Below, in pieces: positions 37,038-46,680 of a stretch of DNA of 64,000 nucleotides. The notes beneath the pieces are model-generated. The model ran no database searches, was not told the DNA's origin, and saw only the letters and a program-made list of their open reading frames with translations. Each line of letters opens with the position of its first letter. Positions within the stretch are counted from its first letter, which is position 1. The stretch comes from Pseudomonas sp. 7P_10.2_Bac1 (GTDB taxonomy: Bacteria > Pseudomonadota > Gammaproteobacteria > Pseudomonadales > Pseudomonadaceae), in NCBI RefSeq assembly GCF_025465935.1, contig NZ_JANLNV010000005.1:1-64000 (forward strand), in the 5' to 3' direction. The translations under genes were made by a program, and so were the position numbers.

Positions 37038-37155
37038 GAGGGCCGCCCCGTTTTCGACGCCACACTGTCGCGCAGCAAAAAGGTCAGCGAGTATCTTCAG
37101 CATCACCCAATCGGTTCCCTCTCCTTCGGGAGAGGGCTAGGGTGAGGGGGCTTTT
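37032..37155. repeat. intergenic repeat, family C (copy 2)
   Basis: TTCGACGCC near 37053 and the palindrome CCCTCTCCTTCGGGAGAGGG (about 37117-37136), then CTAGGGTGAGGG, reproduce copy 1 at 25486-25582 in opposite orientation. It follows the GGDEF-EAL stop directly. Confidence 0.7.
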
Positions 37156-37243
37156 GCTTTTATACACCTATCCATTGCTGCGGCAACGACCACCTAGGGT
37201 TCCGGCCTTACACCGTAGGCCCGCCGCGTTCGGCCAGCGTGGT

Positions 37244-37310
37244 TTAACGGGGCCTCTTGGATCAAAAACCAGGTCAAGATCAAAAGATCGCGAGGCAAGC
37301 TCGCTCCTAC
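37244..37310. repeat. composite repeat: family D joined to a REP-B arm
   Basis: TTAACGGGGCCTCTTGGATC is followed by GATCAAAAGATCGCGAGG and the REP-B arm ending CTCGCTCCTAC. The same order, TTAACGGGGCTTCTTGGATC then ATCAAAAGATCGCGA, recurs at 61694-61744. It ends 3 bp from the MATE gene stop. Confidence 0.7.
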
Positions 37311-37312
37311 GG

Positions 37313-38683
37313 TCACGCCGCGCTGCGCTTGAGCATGCGCCGCATCTTCCACTCGAAGGCCAGCGTCAGGCCCACCGAGGCAAACGCCAGGCCCAAGGCC
37401 AGGCCCCACCAAACGCCTGTCGGGCCCCAACCGAAGGTAAAGGCCATCAACCAAGCGGTCGGGGCGCCGATCACCCAGTAGCAGAACAGGCCAACCAAGA
37501 AGGTGGTCTTGGCGTCCTTGAGCCCACGAATCGCGCCCATGGCGATGGTTTGCGTGCCATCGAACAACTCGAACCAGGCCGCCACCGCCAACAAGCTGAC
37601 CGCCAATTCAAACACCGGGCGGAAGGCTGGGTCGTTGTAGTCCAGAAACAGGCCAATCAACTGGTTTGGCCAGAACCAGAACACCACCGAAAAACCCAGC
37701 ATGGCCGCCGCACCGAACCCGATACCCACCCGACCCGCCAGGCGCGCACCGAGCAAATCGTCGCCCCCATAGTGCTGGCCAATGCGCATGGTGACCGCGT
37801 AAGACATCCCGGCCGGGACCATGAACGCCACAGACACAATCTGCAGGGCGATCTGGTGGGCCGCCAATTGCGTGCTGCCCATGGTGCCCATGCACAGCGC
37901 CGCGAAGGCAAACAACCCGACCTCGACGGCGTAGGTCCCGCCAATCGGCAAACCCAGGCGCCACAGTTCGCGCAGGTAAGTCAGATTAATCCGTGATAGC
38001 CCCTTGCGAATGGGGTAGGCGTCGTAGGCCGGATGCCGGCGAATATGCCACGCCAGGCCCAGCGCCATGCTGGTCGCCACAATTGCCGTGACCAGCCCGA
38101 TGCCGACCAGGCCCAGTTTAGGCAGGCCGAACATGCCGGTAATCAACGCATAATTGAGCAAAAAGTTAGCCACGGTGCCGATCAGGCTAATCACCATCAC
38201 CGGCGTGGCCCGCCCCATGGCACTGGTAAAACCGCGCAAGGCCATGAACGTCATATAACCGGGCAAGGCCAGCGGCAGCAGTAACAAAAATTGCCCGGCC
38301 GCCTCAACGTTGGTCGGGGTTTGACCAAACAACAGCAACAGCGGCTTGATGTTCCACAGGATCAACGCAGCGACCAGCGCCAACGCCCAGGCCAGCCATA
38401 AGCCGGCTTGCGTCAGGCGGGCTGCACCTTCTATATCCCCGGCGCCTTGACGAATCGACACCAGCGTACCGACTGCAGCAATCACGCCGATGCAAAAAAT
38501 CGACACGAACGAATAGCTCGCCGCACCCAGGCTGCCACCGGCCAAGGCCTCCGGGCTCAGGCGCGCCATCATCAACGTATCCGTCAGCACCATCAGCATA
38601 TGCGCCAACTGCGAGGCGATCAGCGGCCCAGCCAGCCGCAAAATGGCCCATAGCTCGATACGTACTGGATGCTGTTTGGTCAT
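37313..38683 (-). CDS. MATE family multidrug efflux transporter
   Basis: A 456-aa, 12-helix inner-membrane exporter of the NorM branch. Both MatE repeats are visible: a first half beginning PLIASQLAHMLMVLTDTLMMARLSPEALAGG and a second with GTYAVEVGLFAFAALCMGTMGSTQLAAHQIALQ. Such pumps use sodium or proton gradients to expel cationic drugs and metabolites; substrates here are unknown. It is divergent from a LysR gene that may control it. Confidence 0.9.
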   Translation of the reverse strand: MTKQHPVRIELWAILRLAGPLIASQLAHMLMVLTDTLMMARLSPEALAGGSLGAASYSFVSIFCIGVIAAVGTLVSIRQGAGDIEGAARLTQAGLWLAWALALVAALILWNIKPLLLLFGQTPTNVEAAGQFLLLLPLALPGYMTFMALRGFTSAMGRATPVMVISLIGTVANFLLNYALITGMFGLPKLGLVGIGLVTAIVATSMALGLAWHIRRHPAYDAYPIRKGLSRINLTYLRELWRLGLPIGGTYAVEVGLFAFAALCMGTMGSTQLAAHQIALQIVSVAFMVPAGMSYAVTMRIGQHYGGDDLLGARLAGRVGIGFGAAAMLGFSVVFWFWPNQLIGLFLDYNDPAFRPVFELAVSLLAVAAWFELFDGTQTIAMGAIRGLKDAKTTFLVGLFCYWVIGAPTAWLMAFTFGWGPTGVWWGLALGLAFASVGLTLAFEWKMRRMLKRSAA

Positions 38684-38834
38684 CGGTCAGATTTCTTTGA
38701 GTGCGTTAAAGGGCTTGATTCTCGGCGTCTTGAGTGTTTTAAGCAAAAGGATAAAAACGATACTTGGCATAACTAATACTCATACCACTGCGGAACTCGC
38801 CTTCCGTGTCTGACGTGCAATAGGAATAATCCTC

Positions 38835-39755
38835 ATGTCTCGTAGCCTCCCTCCACTTTATGCCTTACGCGCCTTCGAAGCTGCGGCCCGCCACAGCTCG
38901 TTTACCCGTGCCGGAGAAGAGCTGTCGATCACCCAAAGCGCCGTCAGCCGACATATCAAAACCCTGGAAGCGCATTTCGCCTGCCGCCTGTTCCAGCGTA
39001 ACGGCCGCACCTTGAAGCTCACTGAAGCCGCCCGCCTGCTGTTGCCGGGTGTGCGTGAAGGGTTCAGTGCCCTGGAGCGCGCGTGCACCACTTTGCGCGC
39101 CGAAGATGGCACCTTGCGCATGAAAGCCCCTTCAACCCTGACCATTCGCTGGCTGTTGGCTCGCCTCAGTCGCTTTCGCCACTTGCAAGCGGGCAACGAA
39201 GTGCAACTGACCAGCGCTTGGATGGACGCCGACCACGTGGACTTCAACCAGGAGCCTTTCGACTGCGCAGTACTGCTGGGCAAAGGGCATTTCCCGCCCG
39301 ACTGGGAAGCCACGCTGCTATTTCCGGAAATGCTGATTCCGGTCGGAGCCCCCAACCTGCTGGACGATCACCCCTGGGACGCCAAGCGCCTGGCTGCGAC
39401 CGAACTGCTGCACCCAACCCCCGACCGTCGAGACTGGCGTCGCTGGCTCGACCGCATGGGCCTTGGCGGCCAGATCCCGCTCAAAGGCGGGCAGGTGTTC
39501 GACACCCTGGAGCTGGGCATGATCGCCGCCGCCCGCGGCTATGGCATTTCCATGGGCGACTTGCTGATGGTGGCCGAAGACGTCGTCCAGAACCGCTTGA
39601 GCCTGCCCTTCCCAACGGCAGTGGCCAGCGGCGAAAACTACTATTTGGTTTGGCCCAAAACCCGCCCCGGCTGCGAGCGTTTGCGCCGATTGAGTGATTT
39701 TTTACTGCATGAAGTCGCAGTGATGGAGCTTCCTACGGTGGAACAACGGCAGTAA
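38835..39755 (+). CDS. LysR-family transcriptional regulator (GcvA-like)
   Basis: A 306-aa regulator with an N-terminal HTH (LRAFEAAARHSSFTRAGEELSITQSAVSRHIK) and a periplasmic-binding-fold effector domain. The overall pattern (PPLYALRAFEAAARH at the start, ISMGDLLMVAEDV near residue 240) is that of the GcvA/AmpR branch. The target is unknown; the divergent MATE gene 151 bp away is the obvious candidate. Confidence 0.88.
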   Translation: MSRSLPPLYALRAFEAAARHSSFTRAGEELSITQSAVSRHIKTLEAHFACRLFQRNGRTLKLTEAARLLLPGVREGFSALERACTTLRAEDGTLRMKAPSTLTIRWLLARLSRFRHLQAGNEVQLTSAWMDADHVDFNQEPFDCAVLLGKGHFPPDWEATLLFPEMLIPVGAPNLLDDHPWDAKRLAATELLHPTPDRRDWRRWLDRMGLGGQIPLKGGQVFDTLELGMIAAARGYGISMGDLLMVAEDVVQNRLSLPFPTAVASGENYYLVWPKTRPGCERLRRLSDFLLHEVAVMELPTVEQRQ

Positions 39756-39766
39756 ACCCGTAACAC

Positions 39767-41260
39767 TCAACCGCTGGCTGGCCGGTACTGCAACGCCTCT
39801 GCCAGATGCTTGCGCTCAATGGACTCAACCTGCTCCAGATCCGCCAAGGTCCTTGCCACTTTCAATAACCGATGCGCAGCCCTCAGCGATAAGGTCATGC
39901 GTTCGCATGCGGTTTCCAGCCAGGTGTTGTCCACGTCACTCAGCCGGCACTGGGCTCTTACGCCCGGTAAATCGAGAAATGCGTTGGCGCACCCCTGGCG
40001 CAGTATCTGCCGCTGCCGAGCAGCCGCGACGAGTGCGGCGGCATTGGCGGTGGTGTCGCCTGAGGCGAGCGGGGGGTTAAGCGAGGTGGTTTCACGGGCC
40101 ACGGTCAGGTGCAAATCAATCCGGTCGAGCAGCGGCCCGGAGAGTTTGTTTCGGTAACGCTGGATCTGCTCTGGCGTGCAACGACAACGCCCCGTCGGCT
40201 CGCCCAGATAGCCGCAGGGGCAGGGGTTCATGGCAGCAACCAGCTGAAAGCGCGCCGGAAAACGCATGCGCTCCCGCGCCCGGGCGATCACGATAAAACC
40301 CGATTCCATGGGCTCTCTGAGCACCTCCAGGACTTTGCGGTCGAACTCCGGCAACTCATCGAGAAACAGCACCCCGTGGTGCGCCAAGGTGATTTCGCCT
40401 GGCTGTGGTTTCGAGCCACCGCCCACCAACGCCGGGCCGGACGCTGAATGGTGCGGCTGACGAAACGGGCGCTGCGGCCAGCAGCTCAACGGCACATGGC
40501 TGGCTACCGACTGGATGGCCGCCACTTCAAGGGCCTCTTGCTCGTTGAGCGGCGGCAGCAAGCCCGGCAGACGGCTGGCCAGCAAGGTTTTGCCGGTACC
40601 CGGCGGCCCGGTAAAAAGCAGATTGTGGCTGCCTGCGGCGGCAATCAATAACGCCCGCTTGGCCGAGAGTTGGCCCTGCACATCACTCAAATCGGAATAC
40701 GGCTTGCTCATGTGCAGCAGACCGCTGGCCACATACGGCTCAATGACTTCGCGGCCGGCGAAATGCGCCACCACCTGTAGCAAGTGCTCCACCGCAATCA
40801 CCGTCAGGCCCGAAGCCAGACAGGCCTCTTCGGCGTTCGCCAGCGGCACCACCAGCACCCGACCCGCCGCCCGCGCCGCCAACGCTGCAGGCAACACGCC
40901 CTGAACCGGGCGTATCGCCCCCGATAACGCCAACTCGCCCAGGCACTCCACGTGCTCCAGTGACGGTATGGGCAGTTGCCCGCTCGCCGCCAAAATACCC
41001 AGCGCAATCGCCACATCAAAACGCCCGCCGTCCTTAGGCAGGTCGGCGGGCGCCAGATTGAGCGTGATACGGCGCGCAGGAAATTCCAGGCTGGAATTGA
41101 TGATCGCACTGCGTACCCGGTCTTTGCTTTCCTTGACCGCTGTTTCAGGCAGCCCGACCAACGTCAGCGCAGGCAATCCATTGGCCAAATGCGCTTCGAC
41201 AGTCACCACGGGCGCCTCGACACCCACCTGGGCGCGGCTGTAAACGATGGCCAGAGACAT
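39767..41260 (-). CDS. comM: ComM/YifB Mg-chelatase-like AAA+ helicase
   Basis: A hexameric AAA+ protein that promotes branch migration during natural transformation in several bacteria. The 497-aa product has the N-terminal ChlI/Lon-like domain (VEAHLANGLPALTLVGLPETAVKESKDRVRSA), Walker A GPPGTGKT (about 219), Walker B LFLDELPEF (about 302), a CxCGYxGxxxxxCxC cysteine cluster (about 350-366) and the C-terminal Mg-chelatase domain. All key motifs are intact. Confidence 0.94.
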   Translation of the reverse strand: MSLAIVYSRAQVGVEAPVVTVEAHLANGLPALTLVGLPETAVKESKDRVRSAIINSSLEFPARRITLNLAPADLPKDGGRFDVAIALGILAASGQLPIPSLEHVECLGELALSGAIRPVQGVLPAALAARAAGRVLVVPLANAEEACLASGLTVIAVEHLLQVVAHFAGREVIEPYVASGLLHMSKPYSDLSDVQGQLSAKRALLIAAAGSHNLLFTGPPGTGKTLLASRLPGLLPPLNEQEALEVAAIQSVASHVPLSCWPQRPFRQPHHSASGPALVGGGSKPQPGEITLAHHGVLFLDELPEFDRKVLEVLREPMESGFIVIARARERMRFPARFQLVAAMNPCPCGYLGEPTGRCRCTPEQIQRYRNKLSGPLLDRIDLHLTVARETTSLNPPLASGDTTANAAALVAAARQRQILRQGCANAFLDLPGVRAQCRLSDVDNTWLETACERMTLSLRAAHRLLKVARTLADLEQVESIERKHLAEALQYRPASG

Positions 41261-41330
41261 GACTCATTCCTTGAGTTCGCAAAGCACGCATCCTGCGCGA
41301 ATCGGAAGCCAAGGGTAGGGATGGAATGGA

Positions 41331-41357
41331 TACCGGATGTGTTGAAAACATCCGGTA
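41331..41357. other. stem-loop at the 3' end of the srf operon
   Basis: TACCGGATGT and ACATCCGGTA form a perfect 10-bp stem with a 7-base loop, 7 bp beyond the stop of the last operon gene. No T-run follows on the minus strand. It may protect or end the long transcript. Confidence 0.5.
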
Positions 41358-41364
41358 ACCTCCT

Positions 41365-42594
41365 TTAGTCACACTCCGATACCGCCTGCGTTGCCGCTTG
41401 CAGCGCATCGGCCAAATCACTGGCATTGCGGCTGGAATAAATGCTCCCGCCGGTGTTTTCAGCGATACAGTTGGACAACGAGCTGTCACCGATATTGACC
41501 ACATTGACGTGCAGGCGCGGTTGCTCAATGGCGATGTTCTGCGCCACTTTGCACACGTTTTGATCACAACCATCGTCGCCGTCGACAAACATCACAATCA
41601 CCGCATCCCGGTCACGACCATCCACCTTACGCGCGGCTTTTTTCAGGCTCGCTGCCAAGGGCGTGCCTTCGTTAGCGTGCAACCCTTGAATACCTGCAAT
41701 CAGTTGTGACCGCTGTGCCGCTGTGAACACACCGTGATCCGGCTGTTGATAACACCCGGCGAAGGTCATCAAACGCGTGTCGATGTCTGGATGCAGGTTG
41801 TTGATCATCCGCGACAACGACGCCTTGGCCACATCAAGACGGGTTTGCGGACTGAAGATCTTGATCGTACGCGGATCGTTATCGTCCGGTGTGGGCCGCG
41901 TGCCGAAGTACCAATCTTCATCCGCTTTGGTCGCGTTGATGTTGAGATTCATGGAGCCGGACGTGTCCAGAATCACCACAAACTCAGGCGGCAACTCCTG
42001 ATGGCTCGGCGCTTTGACGCGGCAGGCGTAGCTGTTTGAGTTCGACCACAGGTTCATCGGCGGCAATCGCCAATGCCACAGCGCCCACAGCAACAGGCCC
42101 AACAGCAACAGCCCGAGAAACAGCCAAGGCCAACCGCGCCACACTCGTCGCACCACCACGGGTCGCGGGCCAGCAGCAGGCGGCGTAACGGCAGCAGGTG
42201 CAAATGGCTTGAGCCCCCAACGCACCACCACCGGATCACCGTTGATGCTGTACAGGTTGTTGAGGTCCGGCGGACCAATCAGCCCGCGCAAACTGGCCGC
42301 TTGCTCGGCCTGACCACGCGCAACTAACTCATCGGCCAACAAGCCCAGGCTGGCTTGGCGCTGGTGATAACGCGCCAGCAAGGCCGTCTGCTGATCTTCG
42401 CTCAAATCATGAAAGCGCGTGGGCTGGCCACCCAGTTCGCTCCACCACTCCACCACTTCGCCGCTGCCGATACGCGGGATCGCATAAACGCTCGCCACCG
42501 AAGGCGGGAAGTGCTTGAGAATCAGCGCAATTTTATCTTCCAGTGCGCCTAACCCCGTGGGGCTGGCGTGCTCATCCCGAGTAATGCGCTGCAT
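41365..42594 (-). CDS. membrane-anchored VWA protein sharing the SrfA N-terminal module
   Basis: A 409-aa protein with a cytoplasmic N-terminal domain (1-150), one Trp/Leu-rich membrane helix (about 155-174) and a periplasmic VWA domain (about 204-400). The metal site is intact: DTSGS at 210-214, a threonine in EGTPLAAS and FVDGDDG near 336. Several cysteines could form disulfides. The stretch NLYSINGDPVVVRWG (113-127), then PRPVVVRR and the helix, parallels SrfA. I chose ATG 42594, after CAGGAACCC. It is the last gene of the operon and probably binds partners in the periplasm. Confidence 0.82.
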   Translation of the reverse strand: MQRITRDEHASPTGLGALEDKIALILKHFPPSVASVYAIPRIGSGEVVEWWSELGGQPTRFHDLSEDQQTALLARYHQRQASLGLLADELVARGQAEQAASLRGLIGPPDLNNLYSINGDPVVVRWGLKPFAPAAVTPPAAGPRPVVVRRVWRGWPWLFLGLLLLGLLLWALWHWRLPPMNLWSNSNSYACRVKAPSHQELPPEFVVILDTSGSMNLNINATKADEDWYFGTRPTPDDNDPRTIKIFSPQTRLDVAKASLSRMINNLHPDIDTRLMTFAGCYQQPDHGVFTAAQRSQLIAGIQGLHANEGTPLAASLKKAARKVDGRDRDAVIVMFVDGDDGCDQNVCKVAQNIAIEQPRLHVNVVNIGDSSLSNCIAENTGGSIYSSRNASDLADALQAATQAVSECD

Positions 42595-42656
42595 CGTTTG
42601 GGTTCCTGAAAACAGTGTCGGCGGCACTGAGCCACCGACGATGAAACCGGCAAGGC

Positions 42657-43160
42657 CTACTCGTAACCGAGGCTGAATTGCAATTGGTTAACTTTCTTTT
42701 GCAGCGCCTTTAGCTCCTGCTGCTTAGCTGCCATCTGCGCCGAGTCCGAAGCTATCACCGGTGCCGCTTGCGCGGCCTTGAGCTGTTGCTCCAGACCTGC
42801 GATCTGCTGCTGTACCTGGGCCTTGTTGCCGGTGCGCGCCTTGAGCGAGCTGAGTAACTGGCTCAGCGACTGGTTCAAGGCCGCCTGAGATTGTTGCTGA
42901 GCCTGCAAGTTGGCCTTGGAGGCGGCTTGTTGCGCGGCAATGTCCTCGTAAACCTGATGGAACATCGCGTTCTCTTGCTGCGATTGGGCCAACGCGATTT
43001 CGTTTTGCCGAATCTGCGCGCTGTACCCACCACCCGCATCACAGTTCACCTTGGTGAACAGCCCGACGTCGCGGTTGCCAGCATCACACTCACCCGGCTG
43101 GGTGGCGCAACCGGACAACACTAGAACAGCCCCCAACACCCCTATCAATCGTGCGTTCAT
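42657..43160 (-). CDS. coiled-coil lipoprotein of the srf operon
   Basis: A 167-aa protein with a lipoprotein signal (MNARLIGVLGAVLVLSGC, lipobox LSGC) and a short Cys-containing segment (GECDAGNRDVGLFTKVNCDAGGG). A long Gln/Ala-rich helix follows (about 45-167) with heptad-like spacing, typical of a coiled coil. No named family is evident. It lies 4 bp after the other lipoprotein gene and would be anchored to the outer or inner membrane facing the periplasm. Confidence 0.75.
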   Translation of the reverse strand: MNARLIGVLGAVLVLSGCATQPGECDAGNRDVGLFTKVNCDAGGGYSAQIRQNEIALAQSQQENAMFHQVYEDIAAQQAASKANLQAQQQSQAALNQSLSQLLSSLKARTGNKAQVQQQIAGLEQQLKAAQAAPVIASDSAQMAAKQQELKALQKKVNQLQFSLGYE

Positions 43161-43164
43161 GGTC

Positions 43165-43899
43165 TTAACCCAAGGTGATCGCGGAGCGTTGGCTATACAA
43201 ACCATCGACTTCTTTTTGCAGGCTGGCGACTTTTTCGTTCATCTTGGCGATATTGGCATCGATTTGCTGGATCTCAGGGCCGGCACCCTGGCTGCGCTCA
43301 ACTTTCATGGCCTCGTTGTAACCGCTGACTTTGCTCTGCATGTTTTTAACTTCACGACGCAGTTGCTCGATGTTGCTGTCGATGCTCGCGATCTGTTTTT
43401 GCGCTTGGGCCTGGTCGATTTTCTTGCTCGCCAGGTCACGCTTGATCTGCTCAACCTGCGCCTTGTCATCATCAATCACCTGCTGAGCAGTGGCAGTGCG
43501 CATCACGACTTTTTGCGTGTCCAACTGCACGTCGCTGTTGTACTTCTGCAAACGCTGGTTAGTGTCGGCGTACTCGCTACGACGCTGGTCCACGTAGTAG
43601 TTAGCCCCCATTGCCACGCCACAGGCGGCCACACCCGCCGCGATCATGCATACCGCCTTGTTGTTGGGGTTGCTCAGCACACAGGCCAACATCGCCGCGC
43701 CCGCGCCCATCGCACACGCCTGATAGCCCGACTTGCTAAAGAACTGGGCATCCGTGCCTTGAGTCAAACGCGGGTCCGGTGCCGGAGCCCCCATACCCAG
43801 CGAGCTGCTGCCCGTGGACGCACAGCCGCTCAACAGAACGCCGGCTATGAGCATGAAAGACATCATGTATCGAGAAGAGGCCAACAGGCTGCGAATCAT
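43165..43899 (-). CDS. second coiled-coil lipoprotein of the srf operon
   Basis: A 244-aa protein with lipobox LLSGC (about residue 26), a Gly/Ala-rich hydrophobic stretch (ACAMGAGAAMLACVLSNPNNKAVCMIAAGVAACGVAMGANYYVD, given here only by its ends: residues about 60-104) and a long charged coiled coil (about 115-235, e.g. QIASIDSNIEQLRREVKNMQ). The middle hydrophobic part resembles glycine-zipper segments. AAGGAG precedes the ATG. Together with the next gene it could form a paired periplasmic rod. Confidence 0.75.
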   Translation of the reverse strand: MIRSLLASSRYMMSFMLIAGVLLSGCASTGSSSLGMGAPAPDPRLTQGTDAQFFSKSGYQACAMGAGAAMLACVLSNPNNKAVCMIAAGVAACGVAMGANYYVDQRRSEYADTNQRLQKYNSDVQLDTQKVVMRTATAQQVIDDDKAQVEQIKRDLASKKIDQAQAQKQIASIDSNIEQLRREVKNMQSKVSGYNEAMKVERSQGAGPEIQQIDANIAKMNEKVASLQKEVDGLYSQRSAITLG

Positions 43900-43931
43900 C
43901 GTATTTCTCCTTGTTGAAGCATGTAGTGGGC

Positions 43932-45467
43932 TTAGGGGGTGACCGATTTGCAGCTCTTCAACCAGGCGTCAGTGTCGATCTTCTGCTTTTGCAGGTAGGT
44001 CTTTTGATTGGCCCAGTGGGTGCGCAAATACGGTTTGAGTTCTTGCAGTTGTTTGTTCTGGCTGATGATTTCTTCCATCACCGGCACTTGCGCCTCCAGC
44101 AGCGGCTGACCGTACAAGGACGCTGACTCCACCAGGCTGCTGGCGTAGTAGCGGCTGAGTTTGTGCAGGCGGTCTTTCTGCTCATCGAGCTTGCCCTTGC
44201 GCATGTCGCAGCTCGGGTCCTTGTCTTCGGACTCGCAGTTGAGGCTGTAATTTTTCTGCAGGAAGTCCAGGTACTGGCCGTCATCGAGCATCTTGGTACA
44301 CAGGAACGCCCCCAGGTTGAGGCTCGCGCGGATCGCCTGATCGCGGGTTTCTTCTTGTTGCTGGTTGCTGGCGCGCAACTGGTTTTCCAGGGTTTGCAGC
44401 TTCTCTTTGAGGGCCTTGTCTTCAACCCCTTGGGCCAGCGTGTTGAGTTCCTGCACGGTGCCTTTTTCGCCTTCCTGGGGGCCGCTGCCGAGCTTTTTCC
44501 AGCTCTGCTCGATGCTGCCCACACGCTCACGCGAGGTCAGGGTCGGGGACACCATCACCAGCCGCAGGCCGGTGGTTTTGTTTTTCACCTGGCCGTCAGC
44601 GTTGTAGTACGGCTCTTCCTTGCGCAACGACGTGCGCAAGTCGGCTTGCGGGGTCAGGTAGTTGCCGCCGCGCACCACATAGCCGCCTGCCTGGCCGTGC
44701 TGGCGGTCCAGTTTGTTCAGGCGAAAAGGCTCAAACATCATCTCGTCGGCGTTACCGAGCATGTCGTGCAGGCCCAGCGGATTGGGCTTTTGCAGGCCGC
44801 TCAGTTGCAATTTGCCGTTGGACGACTGGGCGCCACCGAACCACTCATAGGCGTTCAAGCCTTCTGGCATCGGGTAGCGCGTGTCACTGAATTCAGCCGC
44901 GCCCACTTCCAGCCCGCCACGGGCAGCGAATTCCCACTCGGTTTCAGTCGGCAGGCGCAAAAAGCCCAGCGCACCGTCTTCCTTGGGCAGTTTAGCGGCC
45001 GCGTTTTTGCGCAGCCACAGGTTGTACTTGTCGCCCGCCTCGATGGCCTGCACCCAACTGATCGCCACCTGCGGCAAGCGCAGTTTGTTCGACGGCGTGG
45101 GGCAGGTTTCGTCAGTCAGCGCCTGGTACTGCAACTGGCTCATCTCGTACTTGGCCATCAGGTAGTAACGCGACTTGTCGCCCTTGGCGCCCGTGAAGCT
45201 CCCCGCAATAAAGGTCGGGCGCTTTTGCTCGACATAGCCCCACTCAGCGCTGTCCTGGCCGATGTTGATCGGGTAGTCATCCAGCGGCCCGGTGACCGGG
45301 ATGAACACTTTGCGAAAGACCATCGCGCCGTCGCACGGCATCGGCAACACCACGTCATTGGCGTCAGGGGCCGGGTTGTAATACTTCTCGTCCCAGCTCG
45401 CCGCTGACGCGTTGAGCCAGTAACCAAAGCTCAGGGATGCGAGCAACAGCACACGTTTATAGCTCAC
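43932..45467 (-). CDS. exported FGE-fold (SUMF1-type) protein lacking catalytic cysteines
   Basis: A 511-aa precursor with a signal peptide (LLLASLSFGYWLNASA) and a formylglycine-generating-enzyme/sulfatase-modifying fold (about 35-310): YEMSQLQYQAL, RLPTETEWEFAARGG, GLHDMLGNADEMM, VVRGGNYLTPQADLRTSLRKEEP and TGLRLVM. The cysteines of true FGE near the end of the fold are absent, so it is probably a binding or scaffold protein. A C-terminal helical extension (310-511) holds three or more cysteines. The start is a GTG that overlaps the permease stop by 11 bp. Confidence 0.82.
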   Translation of the reverse strand: MSYKRVLLLASLSFGYWLNASAASWDEKYYNPAPDANDVVLPMPCDGAMVFRKVFIPVTGPLDDYPINIGQDSAEWGYVEQKRPTFIAGSFTGAKGDKSRYYLMAKYEMSQLQYQALTDETCPTPSNKLRLPQVAISWVQAIEAGDKYNLWLRKNAAAKLPKEDGALGFLRLPTETEWEFAARGGLEVGAAEFSDTRYPMPEGLNAYEWFGGAQSSNGKLQLSGLQKPNPLGLHDMLGNADEMMFEPFRLNKLDRQHGQAGGYVVRGGNYLTPQADLRTSLRKEEPYYNADGQVKNKTTGLRLVMVSPTLTSRERVGSIEQSWKKLGSGPQEGEKGTVQELNTLAQGVEDKALKEKLQTLENQLRASNQQQEETRDQAIRASLNLGAFLCTKMLDDGQYLDFLQKNYSLNCESEDKDPSCDMRKGKLDEQKDRLHKLSRYYASSLVESASLYGQPLLEAQVPVMEEIISQNKQLQELKPYLRTHWANQKTYLQKQKIDTDAWLKSCKSVTP

Positions 45468-46680
45468 GCAAACTCTCCGCAGGTTGGATGCTTATGGCCC
45501 GCAATGCGCCGATCACGGCGACCAGTGCGGCGACCAATAAGGCGATCAACAGGGCCGCCAGCCCGTGCCAGATCGTGATGTGACAGATAAAAGTACCGGT
45601 GGCCTGGCTACTGCCCAGCAGGTGGTCAAACAGCAGGCTACCCACGCCATAAAACCCCAGACCGCCGACATAGCCGACCAAGCTCAAGAGCATGGCCTGC
45701 GCAATGACGAAACCAGCCACGGCCGGGCTGCTGAAGCCCAATAGACGCAGCACCGCGAGGCTTTTTCGCTTACGGTCGATGTTGGCTAGAAACGCGCCGA
45801 TCATCGAGGCTATGCAGCCGATCAAGGCCGCCCCGGCAATCACGCCAAAAATCAGTCCCAGCACATGATTGATGGCTTTGACGTTGTCGATTTCCGCCAG
45901 ACGGCTGGAGGTTTCGATGTTCTGTTGGTTCAGCCAGCGCTCCAGCGGCGCTACGTTGTCTATGTCGCGGGCATACACGCGGGCACGGGCATACAGCGGT
46001 TTGAGGTCGATCTGGGGTTTGCCGCTGTCCAGGCCAAACGCGGGCACCTGATAACCATCGCGAAAGCGCTCCAGTTCAAGCAGCAACGGCGGTGCGACAA
46101 ACCCGGCAGCGCGGCCAAAGCGGGCCGCATCAAGTACCGCCACCACCTCCAGATTCAACTCGCCGCGCTCGTTGATGCCGTCCAGACGACGCGGCGCGCG
46201 CAAGCGCACGCTGTCCCCGACGGAGGCCTGCAAGCGTTGCGCAGCACGGGCGCTGAGGATCACTTGGTTGTCACTCAAACGGCTTTGCGCCAGGTTCAGC
46301 AGCGGATCGTGGGCGTCCGTGGGGATTATTTCGGCGTTTTCGACAAAACGTTGCAAGCCCATCAACAAGTCGGCCTGAGTGTTCAGCGAGCGGGTTTGCC
46401 CAATGGCAAAACCGACCTCGGGCTGCTCGCGCAAGCGCTCGATCCACGCGGTGTCGTAATTGCCGCTGCTGAGCATTTTCACTTCAAGGTTGCGCGGGTC
46501 GCGGAGCAGTTCGTCTTGCAACTGGCTGACTACCCCGTGCTTGAGCCCGAACAACAGCAACAGCGGGGCGATCACCGCCACCAGCGACGCGGCGATGCAA
46601 AACGAAACCTTGCGGTCATGCCAGAGGTCTTCGACCGCCAGCGAGCTGAGCAGGCCGAGGCGGCTAATCCATGGCTTCAA
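45457..46680 (-). CDS. FtsX/MacB-like ABC transporter permease
   Basis: A permease of about 407 aa with the MacB/LolC topology: one N-terminal helix (CIAASLVAVIAPLLLLFGL), a large periplasmic domain, and three C-terminal helices (VLGLIFGVIAGAALIGCIASMIGAFL, VIAQAMLLSLVGYVGGLGFYG, GLAALLIALLVAALVAVIGAL). The start is uncertain: a TTG at 46680 (LKPWISRLGLL), inside the end of the ATPase gene, seems likelier than a TTG at 46728. Such transporters use ATP to drive periplasmic or lipoprotein partners rather than import. Confidence 0.82.
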   Translation of the reverse strand: MKPWISRLGLLSSLAVEDLWHDRKVSFCIAASLVAVIAPLLLLFGLKHGVVSQLQDELLRDPRNLEVKMLSSGNYDTAWIERLREQPEVGFAIGQTRSLNTQADLLMGLQRFVENAEIIPTDAHDPLLNLAQSRLSDNQVILSARAAQRLQASVGDSVRLRAPRRLDGINERGELNLEVVAVLDAARFGRAAGFVAPPLLLELERFRDGYQVPAFGLDSGKPQIDLKPLYARARVYARDIDNVAPLERWLNQQNIETSSRLAEIDNVKAINHVLGLIFGVIAGAALIGCIASMIGAFLANIDRKRKSLAVLRLLGFSSPAVAGFVIAQAMLLSLVGYVGGLGFYGVGSLLFDHLLGSSQATGTFICHITIWHGLAALLIALLVAALVAVIGALRAISIQPAESLREL

